Shown here: in pieces, positions 37,583 through 47,701 of the stretch | Layout: each line of letters begins with the position of its first letter | Numbering within the stretch: the stretch's first letter is position 1 | Notes under the pieces: model-generated | Seen by the model: the letters and a program-made list of their open reading frames with translations, nothing else | What the model was told of the DNA's origin: nothing | Database searches by the model: none | Position numbers and translations under genes: made by a program | Origin: Membranihabitans maritimus | Lineage (GTDB): Bacteria > Bacteroidota > Bacteroidia > Chitinophagales > Saprospiraceae | Reading direction: 5' to 3' | Length of the DNA: 64,000 nucleotides | Assembly: GCF_021729145.1 (NCBI RefSeq) | Contig: NZ_JAJSLW010000021.1 | Location: 1 to 64,000 of the forward strand

Positions 37583-37783
37583 ATGGCGCATCCAAAGAGT
37601 AGAATCTCTAAACAAAGGAAAAGAAAAAGAAGAACGCATAAAAAAGCGGGCATTCCTCAGGTAGCTACTTGCCAGTCTACAGGAGAATCCCACTTATTTC
37701 ACCATGCGTACAGAGTAGATGGCGACCTGTACTACCGTGGTAGATTGCTTGTAAAGTCTGACGAAGTAGAAGATATAGATTAA
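37583..37783 (+). CDS. rpmF: 50S ribosomal protein L32
   Basis: 66 aa. Starts MAHPKSRISKQRKRKRRTHK, the standard L32 beginning in this phylum; basic N-terminus, then a short beta segment (HHAYRVDGDLYYRGRLL). Only one Cys is left of the zinc-type pattern found in some L32 proteins (VATCQSTGE), so this is the zinc-free form. 14 bp after the yceD-like gene. Confidence 0.95.
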   Translation: MAHPKSRISKQRKRKRRTHKKAGIPQVATCQSTGESHLFHHAYRVDGDLYYRGRLLVKSDEVEDID

Positions 37784-37790
37784 TTGCTCT

Positions 37791-38180
37791 ATGTCTAAAA
37801 AAATTGTCAACACAGATAAAGCTCCTGCACCTGTGGGGGCTTACAATCAATCCATAACTACAGGAAATCACGTATTTATTTCAGGTCAAATTGCTTTGGA
37901 CCCTGCAACGGGAGAACTTATCCTTGATACTATAGAAGAGGAAACCAGACAGGTCATGAGCAATTTGGGTGCTATTCTTGAGGCGAATGACCTGGGATAT
38001 GAAGATATCATTAGTTGTTCTGTTTTTGTCAAAGACATGGGCGCTTACGGACGAATCAATGAAGTTTATGCTTCTTATTTTGACGAAGCCACAGCTCCTA
38101 CCAGGGCTTTAGTAGAGGTAGCCAGGCTTCCCAAGGACGTAAATATCGAGATTTCCGCTATTGCTTTTAAAAACAAATAA
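37791..38180 (+). CDS. RidA family reactive-imine deaminase
   Basis: 129 aa, normal length. Full YjgF/RidA layout: 'APAPVGAYNQSI' at the N-terminus, FISGQIALDP, and 'PTRALVEVARLPKD' with the substrate-binding Arg, then VNIEISAIA. Hydrolyses enamine/imine by-products of PLP enzymes. Seven bases after rpmF; its stop overlaps the trpS ATG by one base. Confidence 0.92.
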   Translation: MSKKIVNTDKAPAPVGAYNQSITTGNHVFISGQIALDPATGELILDTIEEETRQVMSNLGAILEANDLGYEDIISCSVFVKDMGAYGRINEVYASYFDEATAPTRALVEVARLPKDVNIEISAIAFKNK

Positions 38181-39199
38181 TGGAGTCATCTTCTAAGCAA
38201 GTTCTTTCCCTTATCCAGCCTACCGGAGATATACATTTGGGAAATTACCTTGGTGCCGTCAAAAACTGGGTTGATATCCAGGAAAAATATTCAAGCGTAT
38301 TAGGAGTAGCAAATTTACATGCTATGACCATGCCCTATAAGGCACCAAAATTGCGAGAAGCTACGTGGAAAATGGCGTATCAATTACTCGCAACGGGCAT
38401 TAACCACGAAAACTTATTTATCCAGTCGCTCATTCCCGAACATATGGAATTGTGCTGGATACTATCTTCCGTCTGTTCATACGGGGATCTTACACGTATG
38501 ACTCAATTTAAAGATAAAAGCGACCAGATAAAGGAAGTAAATGGTAAAGAGGAATTAATTTCTTCTGCTCTTTTTTTCTACCCGGTACTCCAGGCCGCTG
38601 ATATCCTCATTTACAAAGCGGATTATGTACCCGTGGGCAAAGACCAGGAACAACACCTTGAGTTATCCAGAAGCATAGCTCAACGTTTCAATTATCAGTT
38701 CGGAGTGGAGTATTTCAAGATGCCCGAACCGCTGTTTACCAATACCCCCAAGATATTATCTACGGCCAATCCACACAAGAAAATGAGTAAAAGTTTGGGA
38801 GACAAACATTTTATCAATATTTTCGAAGATGAGAAAAGGATACGGAAGCAAATAAATTCTGCCGTAACTGATACCGGAGAAAACCCCGATGGGGAAATGA
38901 GCCCCGGGGTAAGTAATTTATTCCAAATCCTTAAATCCAGTGGAAATATTGAAGGGCATGATGCTTTACTTAATGATTTCAACAGTGGCAGTTTGAAATA
39001 CAAAGACCTCAAACAAGAGGTAGGCAATTCACTAGTGTCCTTTTTAGAACCCATTAGGAATAAATATCTGGAAATTCAGGGTAATAAAAGAAAATACAGA
39101 GATATGGTAAAGCAATCTTCAATTGAAATTCGAAAACGCGCCCAAAAGACACTTAGTGAGGTCCGCGAAATAACTGGCATCTTAAACGTTAAGTATTAA
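38180..39199 (+). CDS. trpS: tryptophanyl-tRNA synthetase
   Basis: 339 aa. Class I aminoacyl-tRNA synthetase with TGDIHLGNYLGAV (HIGH-type motif) at residue 14 and 'PHKKMSKSLGD' (KMSKS) near 195. Intervening 'PVGKDQEQHLELSR' is the tryptophan-enzyme signature. Charges tRNA-Trp. ATG overlaps the ridA stop by one base. Confidence 0.95.
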   Translation: MESSSKQVLSLIQPTGDIHLGNYLGAVKNWVDIQEKYSSVLGVANLHAMTMPYKAPKLREATWKMAYQLLATGINHENLFIQSLIPEHMELCWILSSVCSYGDLTRMTQFKDKSDQIKEVNGKEELISSALFFYPVLQAADILIYKADYVPVGKDQEQHLELSRSIAQRFNYQFGVEYFKMPEPLFTNTPKILSTANPHKKMSKSLGDKHFINIFEDEKRIRKQINSAVTDTGENPDGEMSPGVSNLFQILKSSGNIEGHDALLNDFNSGSLKYKDLKQEVGNSLVSFLEPIRNKYLEIQGNKRKYRDMVKQSSIEIRKRAQKTLSEVREITGILNVKY

Positions 39200-39204
39200 C
39201 CACC

Positions 39205-39813
39205 ATGAAAATTTTTTGTGTCGGCAGGAATTATACTGCTCATGCCCAGGAATTAGATAATCCGGTACCGGACGAACCGTTGATTTTCACAAAGCCTTCT
39301 ACTGCACTCCTTACACACAACCAAGATTTCAGATTCCCAGATTTTTCCGAAGAAATACATTATGAAGGAGAAGTAGTGATCCGGATCAGTAAAACCGGCA
39401 AGGATATTTCTCCAATGGAAGCTCAATATTATTTTGATCAAATAGCTTTTGGAATCGATTTTACTGCACGGGACATTCAGCGCAAACTTAAAGAAAAAGG
39501 CCATCCCTGGGAAATCGCAAAAGGATTTGATGGATCAGCAGCTATAAGCTCATTTTTATCGATCAATAATGTATTAGAAGACAATATATATTTCGAGACG
39601 CTCCGGAATGGTTTGGCCGTTCAAACAGGAAATACTCGTGATATGATTTTTTCTTATACAGATATTATTGTTTATTTGTCTAAGTATTTTACTTTAGAAG
39701 TAGGCGATATTATTTTTACCGGAACACCCGAAGGTGTAGGACCGGTTCGCCCCGGAGATTTGCTGGAAGGTGTGATCGATGGAAGAAAAGTATTGTCCTG
39801 TAAAATTATTTAA
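39205..39813 (+). CDS. fumarylacetoacetate hydrolase family protein
   Basis: 202 aa, single FAH catalytic domain. 'PLIFTKPSTAL' at the N-terminus, metal ligands in HYEGEVVIRI and in GIDFTARD, and FTGTPEGVGPV near the end. Members act as acylpyruvases, oxaloacetate tautomerases or decarboxylases, so the exact substrate cannot be given. Five bases after trpS. Confidence 0.88.
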   Translation: MKIFCVGRNYTAHAQELDNPVPDEPLIFTKPSTALLTHNQDFRFPDFSEEIHYEGEVVIRISKTGKDISPMEAQYYFDQIAFGIDFTARDIQRKLKEKGHPWEIAKGFDGSAAISSFLSINNVLEDNIYFETLRNGLAVQTGNTRDMIFSYTDIIVYLSKYFTLEVGDIIFTGTPEGVGPVRPGDLLEGVIDGRKVLSCKII

Positions 39814-39824
39814 ATTTATAATTT

Positions 39825-41081
39825 ATGGCTTATTATTTTACTTCAGAATCCGTTTCTGAAGGACATCCTGATAAGGTTGCAGATCAAATTTCCGATGCGG
39901 TATTAGACGAATTTTTGCGGCAAGATCCGCAGTCAAGAGTGGCCTGTGAAACTTTGGTTACCACCGGTCTGGCTATGCTTGCCGGAGAAGTCCGTTCCAA
40001 TGCATACGTTGACCTTCAAAAAGTAGTGCGCGAAACCATTCAAAAAATTGGTTATACTAAAGCAGACTATCGATTTGATTGTGATTCGTGCGGAGTGATC
40101 AGCGCTATCCACGAACAATCATCTGACATCGCCATGGGCGTTGATTCAAATGACGAAGGAAAAGACATAGGAGCTGGAGACCAGGGCATGATGTTTGGCT
40201 ACGCTACGAATGAGACGGAAAATTATATGCCCCTTAGTATTTATCTTGCCCATAAATTATTAATCGAATTAGCCGATTTACGTAGAAGTGGTGACCTAAT
40301 CCCTTACCTGCGTCCAGACTCAAAGTCACAGGTCACCATAGAATATTCCGACGACCATCTCCCCATAGGGATTAATGCGATAGTCTTATCGACACAGCAC
40401 GACCCTTTTGATAGCGACGATAAAAAAATGCTGGCGAAAATTGGAGAAGATATTAAAGGGATATTAATTCCCCGGGTAAAAGAACAATGCTCCCCGGATA
40501 TCCAAAAATTATTTGACAGTATAAAGAATTACCATATCAACCCAACCGGTAAATTTGTAATTGGTGGTCCCCACGGAGATGCAGGACTTACCGGAAGGAA
40601 AATAATTGTGGACACATACGGTGGAAAAGGAGCCCACGGAGGTGGCGCATTTTCAGGAAAAGATTCTACTAAAGTTGACCGTTCAGCAGCTTATGCTACA
40701 AGACATATTGCTCGCAATTTGGTCGCAGCAGGGGTTTCTGAAAAATGTCTCGTACAGGTAGCTTACGCGATAGGAGTATCCCAACCAGTGGGATTGTTCG
40801 TTGATACATATGGCACATCAAATCTGGGTTTGAGTGACAGTGAAATAGCCAAAAATGTTCTTGACCTTTTTGACTTGAGACCATCAGCTATTATCAATAA
40901 CTATCAATTAAATAAACCTATTTTTACCGAAACTGCAGCATACGGACACATGGGAAGAACACCCGGTACCAAAAAAGTATCATTGGGCCCTAATGGGAAT
41001 GAAAAAGAAGAGGAGGTAGAAACATTTACCTGGGAAAAAGAAGATCGAATTGATGATATTAGAACTCATTTCAAACTGTAG
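39825..41081 (+). CDS. metK: S-adenosylmethionine synthetase
   Basis: 418 aa. Makes SAM from methionine and ATP. Family markers: [18 protein letters not shown] near residue 9, [12 protein letters not shown] near 117, [18 protein letters not shown] near 277. Slightly longer than the roughly 385 aa enterobacterial protein because of insertions, common in this phylum. Last gene of the yceD-rpmF run; no clear terminator. Confidence 0.95.
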   Translation: MAYYFTSESVSEGHPDKVADQISDAVLDEFLRQDPQSRVACETLVTTGLAMLAGEVRSNAYVDLQKVVRETIQKIGYTKADYRFDCDSCGVISAIHEQSSDIAMGVDSNDEGKDIGAGDQGMMFGYATNETENYMPLSIYLAHKLLIELADLRRSGDLIPYLRPDSKSQVTIEYSDDHLPIGINAIVLSTQHDPFDSDDKKMLAKIGEDIKGILIPRVKEQCSPDIQKLFDSIKNYHINPTGKFVIGGPHGDAGLTGRKIIVDTYGGKGAHGGGAFSGKDSTKVDRSAAYATRHIARNLVAAGVSEKCLVQVAYAIGVSQPVGLFVDTYGTSNLGLSDSEIAKNVLDLFDLRPSAIINNYQLNKPIFTETAAYGHMGRTPGTKKVSLGPNGNEKEEEVETFTWEKEDRIDDIRTHFKL

Positions 41082-41454
41082 TTCTAATCCTAAACTATTA
41101 ATTGGCAATATTGTATCTTCGCCGTTGTATAAATTATCAAGTGCCAGGGATAATATTGCTTTTTGAATTTATACATAGAGTCTTATTCGGGAACACTACT
41201 TAGTTATTCATTGTATTATAGTATCCTTTTACAGATAATATAGTTCCAATGAATGCTTTCGGTTAATACGGAGTGGAAATAATGACTAAAAAGGACTCAA
41301 TACCAATTTTGATTATAAACGAGAATATTTGATGTTGGTAATGCTCGTGTTCTGAAATAATTACTTCTCGATACTGTAAGCATTCCATAGAGCAATTTAT
41401 CTGATAACAGCATATTATTTATTGGATCAGATTTAATCACTTATATTTTTTTAC
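41082..41454. other. gap between metK and gcvP
   Basis: 373 bp, AT-rich. TATCTTCG at about 41114 is seven of eight matches to a -7 element but lies 330 bp from gcvP. No glycine-riboswitch-like structure or other gene seen. Confidence 0.4.
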
Positions 41455-44307
41455 ATGGGGCAACTTATCAATTTCGAGAATAGGCATATTGGATTATCTG
41501 AATCAGATAAGCAAGCAATGCTCGATCAAATAGGGATCGAATCTTCAGAAAAATTGATTAGAAAAATAATTCCACAAGATATTCAGCTGGAAGATTTTGA
41601 TTTCGATCTTAAAGCGCTCACAGAATTTGAATATCTGGGCCTAATCAGAGAAAAGGCTGATCAAAATAAAGTCTTCCGCTCTCTCATTGGACAAGGCTAC
41701 TACGGTACTCACACCCCTTCTGTAATACGCAGAAATATTTTTGAAAACCCAGGGTGGTATACACAATACACCCCCTATCAGGCAGAAATATCCCAGGGTA
41801 GATTGGAAGCCCTGTTTAATTTCCAAACTGTTATTTCGGATTTGACCGGACTGCCCATCGCCAATGCATCACTCCTGGATGAAGGAACAGCGGCCGCTGA
41901 AGCTGTAACCATGATCACAGAATCAGTCAATAAAAAAAACAGGAAAAATCCACGCACAAAATGTTACGTGCACCAACAAATTTTTGAACAAACCAAAGAC
42001 GTCATTCAATCAAGAACCGAGCCTCTGGAATTGGAAACTGTCTATTTTGATACTCTTGATGAAATTGATAAAACTACTGCCGCCTGTATAGTTATTCAAT
42101 ACCCCGATGCCACAGGGAATTTACATGCAGTAAAAGAAAATTACCGTGAATTTTCTGATGAGGGAATAGGGCTTATCGCCATTTGCGATATCCTGGCGCT
42201 TACCTTGATAAAATCACCCGGAGAACTGGGATTTGATGTGGCAGTCGGCTCAACACAGAGACTGGGCGTCCCTATGGGATACGGCGGGCCCCATGCAGGG
42301 TATTTTGCCTGCCTGGATAAATACAAGCGAATCCTTCCCGGTAGGATCATAGGTTTAAGCAAAGACATTCATGGCCACGAAGCTTACAGAATGGCCTTAC
42401 AAACCCGTGAACAGCATATCAAACGCGAAAAAGCCACATCAAATATATGTACAGCACAAGCTTTGCTAGCCATCATGGCAGGGATGTATGCCGTATTTCA
42501 CGGCCCTAAAAACCTCAAAAGGATAGCATTTAAAATACATCTTTTAGCATCGGGTCTGAATGATGCCTTAAAAAATGAAGGATACAAAGTAAAGAATACA
42601 ACCTTCTTTGATACGATTTCGATAGAACTTGACGGAGCAAAATTAAAATCAATCAGGGAAAGGGCTAGAAACAAAGGATTTAATTTTTATTACGACGAAA
42701 CTCAGATCAGGATTTCTCTGGACGAATTATCAACTGAAAAAGAAATTCATCAAATCCTCGAGATATTTAATGTTACAACAGATAAAAAACTGGAGTATTC
42801 AGGTCACCTGGAGAACGGTTTTTTGAGAGAAGATGATTACCTCTCTCATCCTATATTTCACTCTCACCGCTCGGAGACACAAATGATGCGGTATATAAAA
42901 AGTCTGGAGAATAAGGATATGTCTTTAGTTCATACCATGATCCCTCTCGGCTCCTGTACCATGAAACTCAATGCGGCATCAGAATTGATCCCTGTTGCCT
43001 GGAGTGAATTTGCAGATATTCATCCTTTTACACCCCCTGATCAGGTAATCGGATACAGCTCTATTATCAATGAACTGGCGGATTACCTATGTCAAATTAC
43101 AGGATTTGAAAAATGTTCTTTCCAGCCCAATTCCGGAGCCCAGGGAGAATATGCAGGATTACTCGTAATACGGGCTTATCACAAAGATCATGGCAATACC
43201 GATCGGAATTTAATGCTCATTCCAGCTTCTGCCCATGGTACCAATCCCGCCTCTGCAGTAATGGCCGGGTACAAAGTAGTGATCGTTGATTCGGATTCAA
43301 ATGGCAATATTAATTTGAACCACCTGAATACTATCCTGGAAGAAAAAGGCAACCAGGTAGCGGGGTTTATGGTAACGTATCCTTCTACCCATGGCGTTTT
43401 TGAATCGACCATAAAAGAAGCTTGTGAACAGGTTCACAAAAATGGAGGCCTTGTATACATGGATGGTGCGAATATGAACGCTCAAATAGGTTATACCTCT
43501 CCCGGAAAAATAGGTGCAGATGTATGCCATTTAAACTTACACAAGACTTTTGCCATTCCGCACGGGGGTGGAGGCCCGGGTATGGGTCCGATCTGCGTAA
43601 ATGAAAAACTAGTCGAATACCTACCGGGGCATCACTATTTGAATAATGAAAATAAAAAAAGCATACCTTCCGTTGCTTCAGCCCCCTTCGGTTCAGCCAG
43701 TATATTATTAATTTCCTATGCTTACATTCGAATGCTTGGAGCCCGGGGGCTTAAAAATGTAACCAGGTACGCCATTTTAAATGCCAATTATATCAAATCT
43801 GTTTTGGCAAAATATTACGATATTGTTTATACAGGTGAAGGCGGTTTCGTCGCCCATGAGTTGATACTTGATTTAAGGTCTTTTAAAGAATTGGGAATTA
43901 GTGCAGAGGATATAGCCAAACGGCTTATCGACTATGGCTTTCATGCCCCTACCCTATCATTTCCGGTAGCAGGTACATTAATGATTGAACCGACTGAAAG
44001 CGAAGATAAAGAAGAATTGGACCGATTCTGTAATGCAATGATCCAGATACGAGAGGAAATTGATGAAATTGCCCGGGGTGAATTCCCTCAGGATAATAAT
44101 GTACTGATCAATGCTCCCCACCCGTTATACATAGCTACTGCAGATGAATGGGGATACCCTTATTCCAGGGAAAAAGCCTTGTATCCGGTCGAATCATTGA
44201 AAAACGGTAATAAGTTCTTTATTAATGTAGCGAGAGTGGACAATGCTTTTGGAGACCGAAACCTGATTTGTACTTGTCCCCCGATCGAAGCCTATATGGA
44301 AGAATAA
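41455..44307 (+). CDS. gcvP: glycine dehydrogenase (decarboxylating), P protein of the glycine cleavage system
   Basis: 950 aa, both halves fused as in most bacteria. PLP lysine in LNLHKTFAIPHGGGGPG near residue 700, MIPLGSCTMKLN near 500 and 'TPYQAEISQGRLEALFNFQ' near 104. Releases CO2 from glycine and passes the aminomethyl group to lipoyl-H protein. Stand-alone gene; H and T genes are not in the window. Confidence 0.95.
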   Translation: MGQLINFENRHIGLSESDKQAMLDQIGIESSEKLIRKIIPQDIQLEDFDFDLKALTEFEYLGLIREKADQNKVFRSLIGQGYYGTHTPSVIRRNIFENPGWYTQYTPYQAEISQGRLEALFNFQTVISDLTGLPIANASLLDEGTAAAEAVTMITESVNKKNRKNPRTKCYVHQQIFEQTKDVIQSRTEPLELETVYFDTLDEIDKTTAACIVIQYPDATGNLHAVKENYREFSDEGIGLIAICDILALTLIKSPGELGFDVAVGSTQRLGVPMGYGGPHAGYFACLDKYKRILPGRIIGLSKDIHGHEAYRMALQTREQHIKREKATSNICTAQALLAIMAGMYAVFHGPKNLKRIAFKIHLLASGLNDALKNEGYKVKNTTFFDTISIELDGAKLKSIRERARNKGFNFYYDETQIRISLDELSTEKEIHQILEIFNVTTDKKLEYSGHLENGFLREDDYLSHPIFHSHRSETQMMRYIKSLENKDMSLVHTMIPLGSCTMKLNAASELIPVAWSEFADIHPFTPPDQVIGYSSIINELADYLCQITGFEKCSFQPNSGAQGEYAGLLVIRAYHKDHGNTDRNLMLIPASAHGTNPASAVMAGYKVVIVDSDSNGNINLNHLNTILEEKGNQVAGFMVTYPSTHGVFESTIKEACEQVHKNGGLVYMDGANMNAQIGYTSPGKIGADVCHLNLHKTFAIPHGGGGPGMGPICVNEKLVEYLPGHHYLNNENKKSIPSVASAPFGSASILLISYAYIRMLGARGLKNVTRYAILNANYIKSVLAKYYDIVYTGEGGFVAHELILDLRSFKELGISAEDIAKRLIDYGFHAPTLSFPVAGTLMIEPTESEDKEELDRFCNAMIQIREEIDEIARGEFPQDNNVLINAPHPLYIATADEWGYPYSREKALYPVESLKNGNKFFINVARVDNAFGDRNLICTCPPIEAYMEE

Positions 44308-45030
44308 CATTTATCTTGCCGAACTTTGAAAACCCGGCTCCGGGTTATGTCTTTCCGGATCGCCCCATATGGCAAATGGGGCAGCATATCCCAACGTATC
44401 AAATTGGATCAGGTCATCCCGGTCAAAAGGGAAATAGTCATTGAGCCAAAAATAAGCTTCTGTTATTTCAGCAAAATACTCTCGCTCATTGGTACTGGCC
44501 GAAGCAGATACACTACCTGAGACTTGCCCCGCCCACTGTAATAAGATACTTCATCATATAATCCCGTAGTGTCTATGTGGTGAAAAGCATATGTTATAAT
44601 TGGACTTTTGGAGTTGAGTACCCGGTAGTGACAGCCATGGGCAATTTCATGCAATACCCAATACAGGTAATTATCCTCCGTCCATTTTATTAAATTAACG
44701 TGAGTTCGACAGAAAAAATAAGTGCTCCAAAGGAGCGAAATATACGTAACCCTTGGTGCCAACCCAGGGTAGAAAACTAATAAAAACATCTTTTCTGGCA
44801 TTGATTTCCACAAAGTCCACATAGGGATGACTCTGCCAGATGCCTTGGGCATTGCCTTTTTCGCAAAAAAAAGAACAGAAACAATTATTCGTCGAAATCA
44901 CATTAAATTACAAATCTTGGAAATTGCTATACATCCCACTTTCCGGGTATATCTTCATAGGGATACCCCAGGAGGAGCTCAGCTGGTATGGCGTTAGTCC
45001 GGAATTGGTATGCCAATTTAGAAAAATAAG
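44308..45030 (-). pseudogene. decayed zincin metallopeptidase gene carrying a MITE insertion
   Basis: Read on the minus strand, pieces in different frames belong together: 'AIPAELLLGYPYEDIPGKW' (about 44935-45000), then 'VLHEIAHGCHYRV' with a zincin HExxH (about 44620-44660), then 'REYFAEITEAYFWLNDYFPF' (about 44390-44450), as in extracellular zinc peptidases in which EYFAE supplies the third ligand. The first and second pieces are separated by the MITE at 44695-44906 and a frameshift, the second and third by another frameshift near 44470. Not functional. Confidence 0.65.
44695..44906. mobile_element. MITE-like element, copy 2, inside the zincin pseudogene
   Basis: 212 bp with ends TTAACGTGAGTTCGAC and GTCGAAATCACATTAA (16-bp imperfect terminal repeats) and hairpins of the same interior type as copy 1 (AACCCAGGGT and GTGCTCCAAAGGAGC). 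The flanks read AAATTAA on both sides; TTAA at both ends may be the target. It is about 44 bp longer than copy 1, the additional part being the CCACAAAGTCC...TGGGCATT block also found near 25100. Confidence 0.8.
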
Positions 45031-45463
45031 TTAATAGGCATTTTCGAATTTAAATGATCAATACCTATTCCATCCCTTCCTATCAGTCCACTAACTGTTT
45101 ATACCAATCGTTGCCACCTGAAGTATAAGAACATTCCCGTATCCGTTGGAGAGCAGAAATATATGAAAAGTAAAGCCCCATCTTTTTTGTCATATCCTGC
45201 AGGCCAATACTTTGCCAATGGCATCTTCCCGGGTCTATATCGGAAAATAATAAGAGGTATAAATTCGATAAATTAACCGTTCCCATACGAGCTCGTAATT
45301 TTTTGGTATTTCAACAATTACTCTCTATTTGAAATTACCGTTCTAATTCTTCCAAAGGCCCTAAATGAGTCCTTTGTGTATTCACCCTCTTCCTTGTCGA
45401 GGCTCGCTACTTTCAAGTGGTCTGAATACTAAATACTCATTAAAACCAGGCTAGAAGGGATCC
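45031..45463. other. gap with a possible gene relic
   Basis: A minus-strand frame ending at 45083 (LVD stop) reads about 60 codons with 'MTKKMGLYFSYISALQRI' and 'SYTSGGNDWYKQ', which looks like a protein C-terminus but has no identifiable start or family. Otherwise AT-rich spacer. Confidence 0.3.
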
Positions 45464-46315
45464 CTACTTCATATTGAAATCGCGCACCAGGTCCAGTGCC
45501 CGTAGTGTACTATCTTTTCTCATGTAATCACCTCTTCTACTTTTGTAATTATTCAATATCCCAACTGATTTGTAATACAGCGAACTGTCTACATCTGATG
45601 GTCTATGGTTTTTGGGTATGGCATAAACGAAACGTCCCCGCTCACCCGTATAGGCCGGAATCTGGAAGAAGTCCCGCTCCACAAAATTTCCAGTTTGAGA
45701 TTCCTTAAAATAAGACTCTACAAAGAAGTCAACGGCATATTTGGGATAGCCAAATAAATATCCGTATCCTCGTAACCGTATCAATTGGTCCTGATTCTCT
45801 ACCGTACTAAGGACTACTGATGGGTCGGTTCCCGGGACAATACCCATGTAACCAAAAAACTCCTGGTACCTGGCAATTACTTTATCAAGAGAATGCTTTC
45901 GTATTACATTTAGCTGCATCATTCGCAATGAGTCATGACCATATCTAAAAGGGACCATTGCGAATTCCAATCCTTTTATATTCAACTTTCTCAGTACTTC
46001 AACTATTGTTTCCAGATCACTGATTGCCACTTTATTATTTGATAAATCCACAATATTTCCGGAAAGCAATAATGCTGTATCTGAGGTATAAAAAGGGTAA
46101 GAAAAATTGGCCAGGCTGCTCATAGGTTTGATATCCGATACAAGCGTGTACAAAGCCTCATTATCAAGGCCCAGGCCAATAATGGAATCTACCAATCGCA
46201 GGTGGGTTTCATTTTTTCCAAGTTTTTTGTTACCCGATAGTTCTTTAGAGGGAAAACACCCGGTCATGACCACCAGCAATAAAATTAGACCACAAGAATA
46301 GCTTTTCATATTCAT
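45464..46315 (-). CDS. lipoprotein of unknown function, last gene of the TonB/DUF4876/DUF6850 operon
   Basis: 283 aa. Lipoprotein signal with lipobox LVVMTGC. The mature part has a leucine-rich-like stretch ('LLSGNIVDLSNNKVAISDLETI' in pieces) and no known domain. 21 bp downstream of the DUF6850-type gene, so co-transcribed. ATG at residue 3 is an alternative start. Role unknown, likely periplasmic partner of the receptor. Confidence 0.7.
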   Translation of the reverse strand: MNMKSYSCGLILLLVVMTGCFPSKELSGNKKLGKNETHLRLVDSIIGLGLDNEALYTLVSDIKPMSSLANFSYPFYTSDTALLLSGNIVDLSNNKVAISDLETIVEVLRKLNIKGLEFAMVPFRYGHDSLRMMQLNVIRKHSLDKVIARYQEFFGYMGIVPGTDPSVVLSTVENQDQLIRLRGYGYLFGYPKYAVDFFVESYFKESQTGNFVERDFFQIPAYTGERGRFVYAIPKNHRPSDVDSSLYYKSVGILNNYKSRRGDYMRKDSTLRALDLVRDFNMK

Positions 46316-46336
46316 TTTTCAAATTTCATTTTTAGT

Positions 46337-47701
46337 TTAAAGTATACTGCCTAGAGTAACGGCAAAAACATATCTGGCAGAAGAAGGATCCTTTAGACAA
46401 ATTCCATTTTCGAATTCCACCCAATAATGGTTACCATCGGTCCCATTTATTGGAAAATCAATTCGTGGTGCCAGTTTCAATTGTAAATAATTGGCACTGC
46501 GATAGAAGAAATCCGGTCCATAAATAAGCCTGTTCAATACATCAGGATTGCCTACTTCCATATTAGCATTGAGATTATACTGGTAACCGATGAAAAAGAA
46601 GACTCGTAACTTATTCCATGAGATGGTGTGGAAACCTGATAATACCACATTACTAAATTCAAAAACACCATCTACAATATGATCCCTACTGGATTCAGTC
46701 AGAAAAGACAAAGAAATTCCTGAAGATAAGTGATCATTCACAGGCGTACCAAAATCCATGTTTATTTTGAGTCCAAGGGAATTGTGATACCAATTTTTAA
46801 AGCCATACGCATAATCTTCCGTGCCTGCCCGGTGAACATCAATACTGGCATCCAGGCCCACATTCTCCGTGTTATATGCTATCAACCCTCTTCCGGAAGT
46901 TCGGGAGTACAAACCATCAGTTTGGGGATTTGCAATGCCATCGGATACTTCTTCACGACAGAAATCCATACTCCCATCCACTTTCCATTTATGGCTTAGG
47001 GTCCAGTTTAATTGGATACCAAATATATTTACATTCCTTCTTCGATCCAGTGCACGAATTGGCCCCTTAATAGCAGAGCCATAGCCACGCCCTCGAATAA
47101 GATACGTATTATTCACAGTGGAATATCCTATTTCATTTTCTTCAAAAGCCGAAGAATACGACAATTCCAGGATAATTTTATTGAGTAAACCTTCAGAAAA
47201 ATCCCACTGAAATGTAGGATTGATCCGGATATACCGATACCGGAAAAATGGTTTGGGTTCGGATAGCCGGGCGCCTGTAGAAGTAGCATAGTCCAAGGCA
47301 AGTCCCACAGTCCAATTTCGGAAAGCAGGCAATGTCATACTTACCTGGGTACGGATAGCATCGCGTTGCCAATTACCACTCAGTGTATCCCCCCAAAGAA
47401 ATGGATTACCATTGTAAGGATCCGATATGCCTGAGAAAAGGATATTTCGTTCAAACCTTCCTCTATACCCAAAACGTCCTTCCAACTTCCATTCCCCCAG
47501 ATAGGTCTGTCCATTGGTTAAAAACCCCAGGTTAAATAAATTCTCTGCTTCCATAGCCTTACGAAAAGATCCCGTTTCACCGCCAGAAAACACTTCTATC
47601 CGTCCACTTGAAGAAGAATCCTCAGAACTACTTTGGGAACGACAAACTGTTATTTTCGTGGCGATAACTATTGCTATCAAAAAGATATACCTACGCTCCA
47701 T
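46337..47701 (-). CDS. DUF6850-type outer-membrane beta-barrel protein
   Basis: 454 aa. Export signal at 1-22 (MERRYIFLIAIVIATKITVC). The rest is amphipathic strands with many aromatic residues ('YLGEWKLEGRFGYRGRFERN', 'VGLALDYATSTGARLSEP') and ends in an outer-membrane beta-signal region (YVFAVTLGSIL). Proteins of this type are regularly encoded beside a TonB receptor and a DUF4876 protein. It starts one base after the preceding gene's stop. Function unknown. Confidence 0.75.
   Translation of the reverse strand: MERRYIFLIAIVIATKITVCRSQSSSEDSSSSGRIEVFSGGETGSFRKAMEAENLFNLGFLTNGQTYLGEWKLEGRFGYRGRFERNILFSGISDPYNGNPFLWGDTLSGNWQRDAIRTQVSMTLPAFRNWTVGLALDYATSTGARLSEPKPFFRYRYIRINPTFQWDFSEGLLNKIILELSYSSAFEENEIGYSTVNNTYLIRGRGYGSAIKGPIRALDRRRNVNIFGIQLNWTLSHKWKVDGSMDFCREEVSDGIANPQTDGLYSRTSGRGLIAYNTENVGLDASIDVHRAGTEDYAYGFKNWYHNSLGLKINMDFGTPVNDHLSSGISLSFLTESSRDHIVDGVFEFSNVVLSGFHTISWNKLRVFFFIGYQYNLNANMEVGNPDVLNRLIYGPDFFYRSANYLQLKLAPRIDFPINGTDGNHYWVEFENGICLKDPSSARYVFAVTLGSIL

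Noticed and set aside
41082-41454. glycine riboswitch before gcvP
   Set aside because: I saw no paired-aptamer pattern in the leader; folding was not possible here.
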